Assembly (NCBI GenBank): GCA_021775875.1
Contig: JAJFHA010000020.1
Location: 89,544-153,543 of the forward strand
Length of the DNA: 64,000 bases
Source: Hyphomicrobiales bacterium
GTDB taxonomy: Bacteria; Pseudomonadota; Alphaproteobacteria; Rhizobiales; NORP267
Direction of reading: 5' to 3'
In this document: positions 1 to 8,790 of the stretch, piece after piece
Position numbering within the stretch: the stretch's first letter is position 1
Layout of the letters: each line of letters begins with the position of its first letter
Position numbers and translations under genes: made by a program
Notes under the pieces: model-generated
What the model saw: only the letters and a program-made list of their open reading frames with translations
Told to the model about the DNA's origin: nothing
Database searches by the model: none

Positions 1-405
1 ATTCTTGACGATGAAATTTCAGCTTTGAGGTTTGTGTCAGCTGCTGAACAGGTTTTGGAAGAAGATGCAAAGCGATTGGAAATATTCGCCACGAGAACGC
101 GCTCTATGCCGGACCACGCGGACATGCATGCCCGGATAGCGGAGAATTCTTTTTTCCTGGATTTGGTTGCTCAATCTCTTGAAGATCGTATTTCAGCTTA
201 TCATCACGCGATCGAGCGTGCTGAACTTGAGTCTCCGTCGGGACATGTAGCGGAAGCAAATGAAGCTATCGCCGCGCTCGAATATCACTACCAACAGATT
301 GTCTGGTTGAGTGGTGATGGCAAATTGCCCGCTAACGAGCGGATTGCTTCAAACAATGGTTACCCGGTCATCCGGGTGCCGCTGGTTGACCTGTCAGGCG
401 ATTAA
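1..405 (+). CDS. Hypothetical protein, 5'-truncated by window edge
   Basis: The reading frame is open from base 1 to the TAA at 403-405, so the start lies outside the window; the first 24 bases are also coding in this frame. The visible 134 residues are acidic and mostly helical in character, with many Glu, Ala and His residues and no membrane segment or signal peptide. I do not recognise the family. The gene ends 14 bp before the stop of the convergent DUF1254 gene, so it is not in an operon with its right-hand neighbours. Calling it coding rests on the uninterrupted frame and normal codon use. Confidence 0.6.
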   Translation: MLDDEISALRFVSAAEQVLEEDAKRLEIFATRTRSMPDHADMHARIAENSFFLDLVAQSLEDRISAYHHAIERAELESPSGHVAEANEAIAALEYHYQQIVWLSGDGKLPANERIASNNGYPVIRVPLVDLSGD

Positions 406-418
406 AGAATTCTGACTT

Positions 419-1045
419 CTAATTCTCTGATGTCGTTGGCAGAATGGCTGGTACTGGAATTCCATCATCCATATCTGACGCACCCAGAATAGAGACATCG
501 ATCTGGCAGCTTGAGTTTTCCAGAGCTTCCAGGGCGCGACCGCGGAAACTTTCTTCCGGCACTATCACCCGCAATATTGCAAGTCCATAGCGCTCCGGAG
601 ATTTGATCAAGAGTAGTTCTTGGTTTTCCATTCCAATGTCTTCCTGGCCCTCCGGTATCAATGATAGAATTTGTTCTTGATCAGCAATCCACAAAGTTAC
701 TGTCTGCATGTCGGCACTGCGATTATTCAGAGCGTAGTAATTTCCGGCATGGCGGTCATAAATGGCGACCGACCAATAGCCAAGGGGGACATCGGCTTCG
801 ATACGAAGCGGGCCTTCAGCCAGGTCAAATCGGCAAATAGCATATTCAAGTGCCGGGTCCATATTGGCGATTGCCTGACCAAGTGGTGTTGCCGCAGGCA
901 GAATGTGCATGTGATTGAAATCGCCATAGCGGGCCAATCGGTTCCAGGCGTCCCCGGTTGCAAAGATCGGTAACACTAAGACCGCGACCAGATGGATAAT
1001 ACCGGCCAGAAACAGGACGCCAAGCGCCCAGGCAAAAGATCTCAT
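419..1045 (-). CDS. DUF1254-family membrane-anchored protein
   Basis: A 208-residue protein with an N-terminal hydrophobic segment (about residues 4-30), which should anchor it in the inner membrane with the rest in the periplasm. The body resembles the DUF1254 family, including the region around YWSVAIYDRHAGNYY. The ATG at 1045 is preferred over an upstream TTG at 1054 because GAGGAT lies about 8 bases upstream and because this gives a 4-bp ATGA overlap with the DUF1214 gene. The two families are commonly encoded side by side in alphaproteobacteria, which supports translational coupling here. The biochemical role is unknown. Confidence 0.75.
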   Translation of the reverse strand: MRSFAWALGVLFLAGIIHLVAVLVLPIFATGDAWNRLARYGDFNHMHILPAATPLGQAIANMDPALEYAICRFDLAEGPLRIEADVPLGYWSVAIYDRHAGNYYALNNRSADMQTVTLWIADQEQILSLIPEGQEDIGMENQELLLIKSPERYGLAILRVIVPEESFRGRALEALENSSCQIDVSILGASDMDDGIPVPAILPTTSEN

Positions 1046-1620
1046 TGCTGACAATCCTCTCGCAGAATTGTCGGAAGTACGGGATCTGATAGGCCGCCAT
1101 TGGTTTTCATAGCGGTATCGTAAAGCCGCAAGGTTAGCATGATCTGGTTGCCGTGCCCGGTCGGTATCCAGTTGCCAGCGCGAGCTTGAGACCCGATGTG
1201 GATTACAAAATCACCATTTGGCTCCCGCAATACGCTTTGGCTGTTGAACTCGTATCGCCCTGCGGGATTATCGATTAGTGCCCCATCCTGGGTCGTAACC
1301 GCAAGTGTCCACCAGCGCGCGTCAAGTGGTGAGCTGCGCAATTGAAACGTACAATTATTGCCGAGCGAATGGCCGTCATCATCCGTCAGGGCATGGAAAT
1401 AAATCGCCTCAGCCGCAGCTAAAGGAACGCGCCCTGTCCGTGCCAGCATGGCACGCGTATAGGGGTCAGCGTCTGGATCACCGGCTGCAATCCAAGAAAC
1501 CCAAGGCCCTTTGCGGACTTGCTCGATGCCGGCGCGCCCTTGGACTGTAAGCCAAACCGAGCCGAGCCCGATGATCATGGCGAGTGCCACAGCAATGGTC
1601 AGATTAAATAAAAATTTCAC
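1042..1620 (-). CDS. DUF1214-family exported or anchored protein
   Basis: A 192-residue protein starting MKFLFNLTIAVALA, with one N-terminal hydrophobic helix that could be a signal anchor. The remainder matches the general character of DUF1214, including a tract ending NQIMLTLRLYDT and a late SDPVLPTI segment. It overlaps the DUF1254 gene by four bases, so the pair probably forms one transcriptional unit. It lies 73 bp downstream of the penicillin-binding protein gene on the same strand, so a longer envelope operon is possible. No function is assigned. Confidence 0.75.
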   Translation of the reverse strand: MKFLFNLTIAVALAMIIGLGSVWLTVQGRAGIEQVRKGPWVSWIAAGDPDADPYTRAMLARTGRVPLAAAEAIYFHALTDDDGHSLGNNCTFQLRSSPLDARWWTLAVTTQDGALIDNPAGRYEFNSQSVLREPNGDFVIHIGSQARAGNWIPTGHGNQIMLTLRLYDTAMKTNGGLSDPVLPTILREDCQQ

Positions 1621-1693
1621 CGCATTTACTCGTCGTCACCAGTTATTCAGGATTTGAAAAAACAGAATAGCGGTTTGCCAATATCGTCAACCT

Positions 1694-3943
1694 TTATTGT
1701 GTGATTGTCCGTGGCACGCTTTCGTTACTTGCATCACGGTTCTGAACCATCCCTGTCCTAACTGATGCGGGCAGGGCCGATACGGGTGTTGGTACTGTTT
1801 CCACAGGTGGCTCAATTAAGTCAGTCGCATTCCGAAACATCTTCTCAAGATTAGACAAAGTATCAGTCATATTCCGCGTTAGGGTTGAAACCTGAGGTGA
1901 GGGACCGCTAACATTGTCGCCGCCCACTTCACCACCTGCAAGTAACTGATCGCGATTGCGCATCACGCCCCGAGGATCAAGCGCCCCGAGGATCGGCGGA
2001 ATATCGTGATCCCTGTGAGCCACGATCATGAATTGTTTCCAGGTCATGGCGGGCAAAGACCCGCCGGTCATGCGCCGTGTGGAGCTGAAATTGTCGTTAC
2101 CAAACCAGACCCCCGCCACGTATTTGCCAGTATATCCCATGAACCAGGCGTCGCGATAAGCCTGAGTCGTGCCCGTCTTGCCACCTGCAACCGTAAAATC
2201 CAGCTGCGCCCGTCTGCCGGTGCCGAATTCTACCACGCTGGTGAGCATCGAATTCATATAGGCAATATACTGGGGGTCAACGATCTGGTCGTTTTTCGGA
2301 CCGTCCGTTTCATGGTCGTATAAAACGGTGCCTGTCGTATTAGTGATTTCAAGAATCCCGTATGGTGTCGCCCGCCGCCCGCCATTTGCAAATACTGTAT
2401 ATCCGCCGGTCATATCCAGAACGGTCACTTCGTTGGTCCCGAGTGGCATTGACCTTGTCATGACAAAATCGTTGCGGAGTCCCAATAATTGAGCGGTCTC
2501 GACAATTTTGCGAATTCCGAATGACCGGGAAAGGCGCACCGGAATGGTATTGATCGATCGGGTCAGCGCCGTCATGAGGGTGACCGGCCCACGGTAAGAG
2601 CGCCCGTAATTTCGCGGAGACCAATTGCCGATGGTAATTGGCGCGTCCACAACAACGCTATCGGGCGTGAAGCCATTCAACATGGCGGTCATATAGACAA
2701 ACGGTTTGAACGATGATCCCGGTTGGCGCAGCGCATCAGCGGCGCGATTGAATTGGCTCTGGCCATAATCACGCCCACCCACCATGGCCCGCACTGCGCC
2801 ATCATGCTCGTTGACCACCATAGCGCCCTGTCCGGCACCATACCGGGTGCCAAACTGGCGAAACGAGGCATCCATTGCGCTTTCAGCGGCCTGTTGCAGG
2901 CCAACATCAATAGTTGTCCGCACGTTGAGAACAAAATCTTCGCCATTTCCGAGCCGCTGGGCCTCTCTGAAGGCCCAGTCGAGAAAATAATTTGGAACAT
3001 AATTATTGGAACGATCAACCGGCGTCGCCGGATGTTGGCGTGCCCCAAAAACCTCGCCTTCGGTCAGAAACTCCGCTTCCACCATATTGCTCAGCACTTC
3101 GTTGGCGCGGGCGCGAGCGGCAGGCAGATTGGCATGCGGCGCAAACCGGCTCGGGGCTTTGAACAGACCCGCAATCATCGCGGCTTCGGCAATGGTTACA
3201 TCGCGGACAGATTTGCCGAAATAATATTCAGCAGCCGCATCCGCGCCCACTGTCCCGGCACCAAGATATGCACGGTCAAGATACAGCTTTAGAATTTCAC
3301 GTTTTGTCAGCCGCACTTCGAGCCATAGGGCGAGGAAGGCTTCCTTGATTTTTCGCTGGATCGTGCGTTCCGAATTCAAAAACAGATTCTTGGCGAGCTG
3401 CTGGGTCAAGGTACTGCCGCCCTGGACAACGCCGTTGGCCTGAACATTCTCGGACATCGCCCGGACCAGTCCGATAAAATCGATGCCAAAATGAATGAAG
3501 AACCGGCGATCTTCAGTGGCCAGAACAGCCTGGATCATGTGATCCGGGAATTCCTCCAGCGGCACCGCATCATTATGCAAAATGCCCCGGTTGCCGATGA
3601 AATTGCCATACCGGTCGGTGAAGGTAACGCTATATTGGCTTGATTGCAGCCAGTCATCGTGGGTTTCGTCAAAGGCGGGAATAGCAAGAAACAGCATCAA
3701 TGCCGCGCCCAATACGCCAAACGACATGCCATCCGAGAGAAGTTCAACAACAAGACGCTTGAAACCGCCAACATGAAACCGGTTCATCCAGGTGGAATAA
3801 GCCTGATAGGAATGCCGAATGGTCTGGCCAGCCTGGAACATAGCAGTGTCGATCCATGAATCGACTTCTACAAGTCTGATTCCTGGCCGCTTGTTTTTTC
3901 TTCCAAGAAATGGATCGCGCAAGGTCCGGTCCTGCCAAAACAC
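1694..3943 (-). CDS. Class A penicillin-binding protein (PBP1A family)
   Basis: A 749-residue bifunctional peptidoglycan synthase: an N-terminal glycosyltransferase polymerises lipid II and a C-terminal transpeptidase cross-links stem peptides in the periplasm. A cytoplasmic tail and one membrane segment (about 65-90) precede the GT51 domain, with catalytic Glu near 144 in TEDRRFF and the GGSTLTQQLAKNLF motif at about 175-188. The transpeptidase shows all three motifs: SSFK with catalytic Ser about 410, SIN near 463, and KTG at 589-591. The C-terminal ~100 residues are proline-rich and probably disordered. Length and motifs fit an intact enzyme. The gene is divergent from the cysteine-cluster gene at 4069. 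Confidence 0.95.
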   Translation of the reverse strand: MFWQDRTLRDPFLGRKNKRPGIRLVEVDSWIDTAMFQAGQTIRHSYQAYSTWMNRFHVGGFKRLVVELLSDGMSFGVLGAALMLFLAIPAFDETHDDWLQSSQYSVTFTDRYGNFIGNRGILHNDAVPLEEFPDHMIQAVLATEDRRFFIHFGIDFIGLVRAMSENVQANGVVQGGSTLTQQLAKNLFLNSERTIQRKIKEAFLALWLEVRLTKREILKLYLDRAYLGAGTVGADAAAEYYFGKSVRDVTIAEAAMIAGLFKAPSRFAPHANLPAARARANEVLSNMVEAEFLTEGEVFGARQHPATPVDRSNNYVPNYFLDWAFREAQRLGNGEDFVLNVRTTIDVGLQQAAESAMDASFRQFGTRYGAGQGAMVVNEHDGAVRAMVGGRDYGQSQFNRAADALRQPGSSFKPFVYMTAMLNGFTPDSVVVDAPITIGNWSPRNYGRSYRGPVTLMTALTRSINTIPVRLSRSFGIRKIVETAQLLGLRNDFVMTRSMPLGTNEVTVLDMTGGYTVFANGGRRATPYGILEITNTTGTVLYDHETDGPKNDQIVDPQYIAYMNSMLTSVVEFGTGRRAQLDFTVAGGKTGTTQAYRDAWFMGYTGKYVAGVWFGNDNFSSTRRMTGGSLPAMTWKQFMIVAHRDHDIPPILGALDPRGVMRNRDQLLAGGEVGGDNVSGPSPQVSTLTRNMTDTLSNLEKMFRNATDLIEPPVETVPTPVSALPASVRTGMVQNRDASNESVPRTITQ

Positions 3944-4068
3944 TTTATCAATCGTCGCGGCTAAAGGTCATGTTATGTACCCTAAAAGCAGCCTGTACAA
4001 CCTTCCATCGAGATCGCGTCAGGTTGTTTGGTTATTCTGACAGATAAAGCTAAAATTGGGGAATTTCT

Positions 4069-4521
4069 GTGGCTGAGAACAATTTCTGGAAAGAAAAATC
4101 GCTCGACGAAATGTCGCGTGAAGAATGGGAATCTTTGTGCGACGGATGCGGACTTTGTTGTCTGATAAAGCTTGAAGACGAAGATACGGGCGAAGTTGCC
4201 TATACCGACGTGGTTTGTGCCTTGCTGGATATCGGGGCCTGCCAATGTACCGATTATTCCAACCGCCACGTGCGGGTCCCGACATGTATCCCGCTCACGC
4301 CTGAAAGCATAAAGGAAATTGGCTGGCTGCCGGTTACCTGCGCGTATCGCCGCCTTGATGAAGGGCAGGACCTGTTGCCTTGGCACCCCCTGGTATCGGG
4401 CGACCCGGAAGAGGTTCACAGAATGGGCGTATCGATCCGCGATTGGGCAGTGCCCGAAGGCCGCGTTGCCGAAGAAGATCTGCAGGATCATGTACGCTCA
4501 ATCGTCGGGAAACCGCGATAA
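4069..4521 (+). CDS. YcgN-like (UPF0260) cysteine-cluster protein
   Basis: A 150-residue cytoplasmic protein of the YcgN/UPF0260 family, which carries a CxxCxxCC metal- or iron-sulfur-binding cluster. Here it is C24, C27, C30 and C31 (LCDGCGLCC), with further cysteines at 50, 58, 60 and 73. The GTG start is supported by GGGGAA six bases upstream. The family's molecular function is not established as far as I know. It is the last host gene before the phage-like block, and no att-like duplication is visible around it. Confidence 0.85.
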   Translation: MAENNFWKEKSLDEMSREEWESLCDGCGLCCLIKLEDEDTGEVAYTDVVCALLDIGACQCTDYSNRHVRVPTCIPLTPESIKEIGWLPVTCAYRRLDEGQDLLPWHPLVSGDPEEVHRMGVSIRDWAVPEGRVAEEDLQDHVRSIVGKPR

Positions 4522-4541
4522 TGGGCGAAATTATGAATTAA

Positions 4542-4558
4542 TTTACGAAATATGTAAA
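4542..4558. promoter_or_regulatory. Inverted repeat upstream of phage-block promoter
   Basis: TTTAC-N7-GTAAA forms a perfect 5-bp inverted repeat ending six bases before the predicted -35 element of the phage-like block. Its position suits a dimeric regulator acting as activator or repressor. The regulator is not identifiable from the window, and the site could be chance in this AT-rich stretch. Confidence 0.35.
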
Positions 4559-4564
4559 AATTTA

Positions 4565-4593
4565 TTGACATCGTTACGGTTCCTGTGTATCTT
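4565..4593 (+). promoter_or_regulatory. Predicted sigma-70-type promoter of the phage-like/GTA block
   Basis: A consensus TTGACA (4565-4570) is followed by a 17-bp spacer and TATCTT (4588-4593), with an AT-rich upstream tract. It lies between the cysteine-cluster gene and the small terminase gene and would give a leader of about 75 nt. It is the best promoter candidate seen for the structural operon. Confidence 0.6.
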
Positions 4594-4675
4594 CCTGTTA
4601 CTGTCCGAAAATTGCGCTTAAGGCGATCCGGTCAGCCCTCTTTAAATTTTCAATAATCTGAATCGTTGTTCCGGC

Positions 4676-5146
4676 ATGTCAGCATCTGATGAGCGCCGTT
4701 GGGCCGATATTCGTCGTGGGTATGTAGAAGCGGGTGAAACCGTTCAAATGCTCTGCGCCCGGTACGAGGTTTCACCCAGCACACTTTATAGTCGCGCCCG
4801 GCGCGATAACTGGCCAAAGCGAAAGCAATCGATATCCGTCGTCAAAGCCGACTATCCTGAGCAGGCCAAACTGGTGGCGAGGCTCTACGCCGCGCTTCAC
4901 CAACAGATGTCGGCCATTGAAAGGCGCATGAAGGTGAAGCCCGAAATTGAAGATACCAACGCCACAGCAACCGCCGAGCGTGATGCTCGGACGTTGTCGA
5001 CCTTGGTGCGAACTCTGGAAAAATTGATTGAATTGCAGGACAGCAACAAATCCGTATCGGATAAGGCAGACAATGTCGGGGCGGACTTAGATGCAGCGCG
5101 TTTCAGAGACGAGATTGTCCGCCGCATTGAGGAATTTGGAAAGTGA
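4676..5146 (+). CDS. Small terminase-like protein (GTA g1 position)
   Basis: A 156-residue protein with an N-terminal helix-turn-helix region (about residues 8-50, including YEVSPSTLYSRARRDNWP) followed by a long charged helical part. Such proteins sit just before the large terminase gene in phages and in Rhodobacter-type GTAs and are thought to recognise DNA and regulate packaging. It overlaps the large terminase gene by 56 bp. The ribosome-binding site is weak (TTCCGGC). Assignment relies on position plus the HTH rather than on strong sequence identity. Confidence 0.7.
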   Translation: MSASDERRWADIRRGYVEAGETVQMLCARYEVSPSTLYSRARRDNWPKRKQSISVVKADYPEQAKLVARLYAALHQQMSAIERRMKVKPEIEDTNATATAERDARTLSTLVRTLEKLIELQDSNKSVSDKADNVGADLDAARFRDEIVRRIEEFGK

Positions 5147-6434
5147 GGGGGAGCTGGAAGCTTTTCTCTCCACTCTCGATGCCGCGTCGCTTGAGCGGAT
5201 TATTTTTGACTGGCCGCTCTGGGCTCGAAGCGCCCAATTGCCGCCCGATGATATTGATTGGACCACCTGGCTAATTCTCGGGGGCCGGGGCGCCGGGAAA
5301 ACCAGAGCCGGTGCCGAATGGGTCCGCAATCTGGCTCTTGACGATGCCGCACCGGAATATGGGCCACCTGCACGCATCGCCCTGATCGGGCGCACATTGG
5401 ATGAAGTTCGCAATATCATGATCGAAGGATCAGCCGGAATTTTGGCGGTCCATCCGGAATACGAGCGACCGGAATTTGTCGCCTCACGCGGACAACTGGT
5501 CTGGACGAATGGTGTTATTGGTGAAGCCCTGTCGGCGGAAACACCGGAATCTTTGCGCGGACACCAGTTTAGTGCCGCATGGTGCGATGAAGTATGTAAA
5601 TGGCGCCACCCGCGACAAACCTGGGACATGCTGCAATTCGCGCTGCGAACAGGTCGACGACCAAGACAGGTGGTAACTACGACGCCGCGGCCAATGGAAT
5701 TATTAAAATCATTGCTTGAAGACCCGGATGTTGTCATTTCGCGCATGGCAACGAGCGAGAACCGGGAAAATCTGTCGCCCGCATTCTTTACAGCGATCAT
5801 TGATCGTTATCAGGGAACCCGTCTTGGCCGACAGGAACTTGATGCTGACCTGCTTGAAGACCGTGAAGATGGTCTCTGGTCTCGCGAAGCAATTGATATT
5901 GGGAGAGTTGATCGCCCGCCGGATTTGTCGCGGATCGTGGTCGCGGTGGACCCGCCAGTAACGGCCCACGCAAAGTCTGACGCTTGCGGCATCATCGCTG
6001 CTGGCAAAGGACAAGATAAACGCGCTTATATTCTGGCCGATGCCACCTGTCAGGGCCTGACGCCAATTGGATGGGCGACAAAAGCGGTTGCGCTCTACAA
6101 CCGATTGCAGGCCGACCGGATCGTTGTTGAAGTCAACCAGGGCGGCGACATGGTGGAAGCCGTGATCCGCCAGATCGATGAAACCGTACCGGTAACTCCG
6201 GTGCGTGCCACACGCTCAAAATGGACGCGGGCGGAGCCAATCGCGGCTTTGTATGAACGCGGCCTTGTTGCCCATACCGGGATTTACCCGGAACTTGAAG
6301 ATGAACTTTGTGATTTCGGCCCGGACGGGCTGACCGGCGGTCATTCACCCGACCGGCTGGATGCCCTTGTATGGGCTTTGACCAACCTGATGCTCACACC
6401 CCTTGGGAATGGTCCGCAATTGCGGACCATCTAG
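5091..6434 (+). CDS. Large terminase subunit, DNA-packaging ATPase/nuclease (GTA g2-like)
   Basis: A 447-residue motor that pumps DNA into procapsids. Walker A is at 64-71 (GGRGAGKT); the acidic Walker B-like segment is AWCDEVCKW. The C-terminal RNase H-like nuclease has its acidic residues in VAVDPP and in the late DRLDALVWAL motif. The order and size match the alphaproteobacterial GTA terminase. Translation may begin at ATG 5091, overlapping the small terminase, or at an in-frame TTG slightly downstream. The frame is intact, so packaging activity is plausible. Confidence 0.92.
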   Translation: MQRVSETRLSAALRNLESEGELEAFLSTLDAASLERIIFDWPLWARSAQLPPDDIDWTTWLILGGRGAGKTRAGAEWVRNLALDDAAPEYGPPARIALIGRTLDEVRNIMIEGSAGILAVHPEYERPEFVASRGQLVWTNGVIGEALSAETPESLRGHQFSAAWCDEVCKWRHPRQTWDMLQFALRTGRRPRQVVTTTPRPMELLKSLLEDPDVVISRMATSENRENLSPAFFTAIIDRYQGTRLGRQELDADLLEDREDGLWSREAIDIGRVDRPPDLSRIVVAVDPPVTAHAKSDACGIIAAGKGQDKRAYILADATCQGLTPIGWATKAVALYNRLQADRIVVEVNQGGDMVEAVIRQIDETVPVTPVRATRSKWTRAEPIAALYERGLVAHTGIYPELEDELCDFGPDGLTGGHSPDRLDALVWALTNLMLTPLGNGPQLRTI

Positions 6435-6453
6435 GCAGGCGGAGACTATTTTA

Positions 6454-7698
6454 ATGCCTTCATTCTGGAATCGCCTTTATGGCGGCGTACGCGCTGCTTC
6501 TTTGGACCAATTCGCGCAAAAAGCAAGTAAAACGGGCGCTCTTGTTGCTCTGCACAGTCAAGGCCAGCCGGTCTGGACACCGCGCGATTATGCGGCTTTG
6601 GCGCGTGAAGGTTTTGCACGAAACCCGGTTGTTTACCGCTGCACCCGGATGATCGCCGAAGCAGCGGCGTCGCTTCATTGGCTCGCCTATGAAGGCGACC
6701 GTGAACTCGACCAGCACCCGGTCCTTGATCTGGTCACCAGGCCTAATTCAAACCAGGCCGGACCGGACCTGTTTGAATCTCTGTTTGGCTATCTGCTTCT
6801 CTCCGGAAACGGCTATCTGGAAGCCATCAATGTGGAAAATGAGGTTCGCGAATTTCATGCGCTGCGCCCTGACCGGATGAAAATTATCCCCGGTCGGGAT
6901 GGCTGGCCGGAGGCTTATGAATATACTGCTGGTGGTAAATCAGTCAGGTTTGACGCCAATCAGGACACTGGTATCAGCCCGGTTTTGCATGTCACTATGT
7001 TCAACCCGGTTGACGATCATTACGGCATGAGCCCGCTTGAAGCCGCGCAAATTCCGATTGATATCCACAATGCGGCTGGCGCCTGGAACAAAGCGCTTCT
7101 GGACAATGGCGCGCGCCCATCAGGGGCACTTGTCTATGCGCCAACCGACCGCAATTCCACTTTGACGAGCGACCAGTATGACCGCCTGAAAGCGGAGCTT
7201 GAGACGAATTTCCAGGGCACCGCAAATGCTGGACGGCCCCTTCTTCTTGAAGGCGGGCTGGACTGGAAATCCATGGGGCTGACGCCTCGCGATATGGATT
7301 TTATTGACGCCAAACACGCTGCAGCGCGTGAGATCGCGCTCGCCTTTGGGGTACCGCCCATGCTGCTTGGGATTCCCGGCGACAATACGTTTTCAAATTA
7401 CGCTGAAGCCAATCGTACATTTTGGCGGCAAACAATTCTGCCTCTCGCCACCCGAGTTGCCAAGGCGGTCAGCTGCTGGCTGGCCCCTGTCTACGGATCC
7501 GAATTGCGTCTTGGCTTCGATCTTGATCGCATTGACGCGCTTGGCACCGAACGTGAAGCGCTCTGGAAGCGGGTCGGGTCATCAAGCTTCCTGACCATCA
7601 ATGAAAAACGCAAAGCGCTTGGTTATGGCCCGATCACGGATGGCGACGAACCGCCAGTGACCAGAACCCCGTCGTACCGCAGATCGGCCGCCAATTAA
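6454..7698 (+). CDS. Phage portal protein (GTA g3-like)
   Basis: A 414-residue HK97-type portal forming the dodecameric ring at the capsid vertex through which DNA passes. Typical segments are NPVVYRCTRMIAEAAASL near the N-terminus, YLLLSGNGYLE, and a late FGVPPMLLGIPGDNTFSNY tract. The ATG at 6454 is chosen because GGCGGAG lies about ten bases upstream; an in-frame upstream ATG at 6403 would overlap the terminase gene and lacks a good ribosome-binding site. The gene is intact and in the usual place between terminase and protease. Confidence 0.92.
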   Translation: MPSFWNRLYGGVRAASLDQFAQKASKTGALVALHSQGQPVWTPRDYAALAREGFARNPVVYRCTRMIAEAAASLHWLAYEGDRELDQHPVLDLVTRPNSNQAGPDLFESLFGYLLLSGNGYLEAINVENEVREFHALRPDRMKIIPGRDGWPEAYEYTAGGKSVRFDANQDTGISPVLHVTMFNPVDDHYGMSPLEAAQIPIDIHNAAGAWNKALLDNGARPSGALVYAPTDRNSTLTSDQYDRLKAELETNFQGTANAGRPLLLEGGLDWKSMGLTPRDMDFIDAKHAAAREIALAFGVPPMLLGIPGDNTFSNYAEANRTFWRQTILPLATRVAKAVSCWLAPVYGSELRLGFDLDRIDALGTEREALWKRVGSSSFLTINEKRKALGYGPITDGDEPPVTRTPSYRRSAAN

Positions 7699-7699
7699 T

Positions 7700-7897
7700 A
7701 TGGAACATGCCGCGCGGGAATTTGCGGGGCGGGGAGATCTCGCTCATCTGGCGCTGTTTCTCTGGGCCAGCGGTGCCAGCGGATTGCTGATCTGGAGCCT
7801 GCGCGAATTGGTGCGATCAAACCGCCGCTTCAACGATTTTGTCACCGAATTATCCCGCCTGAACAGGGCCATGGAACAAGGACGCACACAGCGATGA
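7700..7897 (+). CDS. Small membrane protein in head module (g3.5-like position)
   Basis: A 65-residue protein starting two bases after the portal stop. It has one hydrophobic segment (about 18-36) followed by a basic, helical C-terminus. A small unassigned gene is found at the same place (between portal and protease) in the Rhodobacter GTA, but I cannot show homology by eye. It shares an ATGA overlap with the next small gene, so translation is probably coupled. Confidence 0.6.
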   Translation: MEHAAREFAGRGDLAHLALFLWASGASGLLIWSLRELVRSNRRFNDFVTELSRLNRAMEQGRTQR

Positions 7898-8094
7898 ATA
7901 TGATTTTTACTTGGTTACACAGATTGTTCGAACCCAGCCATGTCCAACCTGATTGTCCGGACAACCATTCCGAAATTGTGTGTGAATTTACCCGCAACCT
8001 CGAACAGCGGATGAGCGCCAAATCTGAACCGGCCAGACGTCGCAAAGCAAAACCGACCACCAAGAACGCTTCCTGGAGATCAAAACATGCATGA
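7894..8094 (+). CDS. Small basic hypothetical protein in head module
   Basis: A 66-residue product with a Lys/Arg-rich C-terminal third, including ARRRKAKPTTKN. It overlaps the preceding small gene by 4 bp and the protease gene by 8 bp, as tightly packed phage genes do. I do not recognise it, and the frame could be fortuitous, but the ATGA junction and the start spacing favour a real gene. Confidence 0.5.
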   Translation: MNMIFTWLHRLFEPSHVQPDCPDNHSEIVCEFTRNLEQRMSAKSEPARRRKAKPTTKNASWRSKHA

Positions 8095-8785
8095 CCTGAG
8101 CAGTCCGTTTGATCGCGAGATCAAATTCTCAAGTCTGGACCTGAAACAGGTTCAGGCTGACGGGGTTTTTGAAGGTTATGCCAGCCTGTTCGGCAAAGAA
8201 GACCTGGGCCGGGATATTATTCTGCCCGGTGCTTTTCGTGCGTCGCTGACCAAGCGCGGTGCGGCAGGGATCAAATTGCTGTTTCAGCATGATCCGGCTG
8301 AGCCAATTGGTGTCTGGCAGGTCATCCGCGAAGACGATGCGGGTTTGTTTGTACGCGGTCAGCTTATGCCAGATGTGGCACGGGCCCGTGAAATTTTAAG
8401 CCTGATGCGGGCTGGGGCGCTGGATGGTCTATCCATAGGTTTCAAAACCGAGAAAGGCCGCACAGATCCGAAAACCGGAATTAGAAAAATCGAAAAACTC
8501 GATCTCTGGGAAATTTCCATTGTGACATTCCCGATGCTGCCCGAAGCCCGGGTAAGTGCCATCAAGAATGTCAACAAACGCGCAGGGTTACCAACCCATC
8601 GCGAATTTGAACGCTGGCTCACGCGGGATGCCGGGCTGTCGCGTTCACAAGCCCGGACGGTGATCCGCGACGGCTACAAAACCTTGTCCGCCAAGCAGGA
8701 CGCTGACGGTAGGAACCCAACTACGAACCGCAGTCTTGCGGCAACCATTCGCAAGGCCGCCCAAACCATCAGCAATGCGAGGTAA
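8087..8785 (+). CDS. HK97-family prohead protease (GTA g4-like)
   Basis: A 232-residue serine protease that removes the capsid N-terminal scaffold during head maturation. The family motifs are clear: GVFEGYASLFG at about 26-36, the catalytic His near 69 in LLFQHDP, the catalytic Ser near 116 in GLSIGF, and the following DLWEISIVTFPM segment with the Glu. GGAG nine bases upstream supports ATG 8087. The C-terminal ~70 residues after the protease core are basic and may act as scaffold or tail. Confidence 0.93.
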   Translation: MHDLSSPFDREIKFSSLDLKQVQADGVFEGYASLFGKEDLGRDIILPGAFRASLTKRGAAGIKLLFQHDPAEPIGVWQVIREDDAGLFVRGQLMPDVARAREILSLMRAGALDGLSIGFKTEKGRTDPKTGIRKIEKLDLWEISIVTFPMLPEARVSAIKNVNKRAGLPTHREFERWLTRDAGLSRSQARTVIRDGYKTLSAKQDADGRNPTTNRSLAATIRKAAQTISNAR

Positions 8786-8790
8786 ACGCA

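Noticed and set aside
2723-3292. 189-residue plus-strand frame opposite the penicillin-binding protein
   Set aside because: Lies wholly within a gene whose motifs are intact on the other strand.
4522-4675. CtrA site in the leader of the phage-like block
   Set aside because: Several TTAA half-sites are present but none pairs with another at seven-base spacing.
5087-5800. 237-residue minus-strand frame opposite the large terminase gene
   Set aside because: Antisense to the Walker A-containing terminase; serine/arginine-rich composition as expected from reverse reading.
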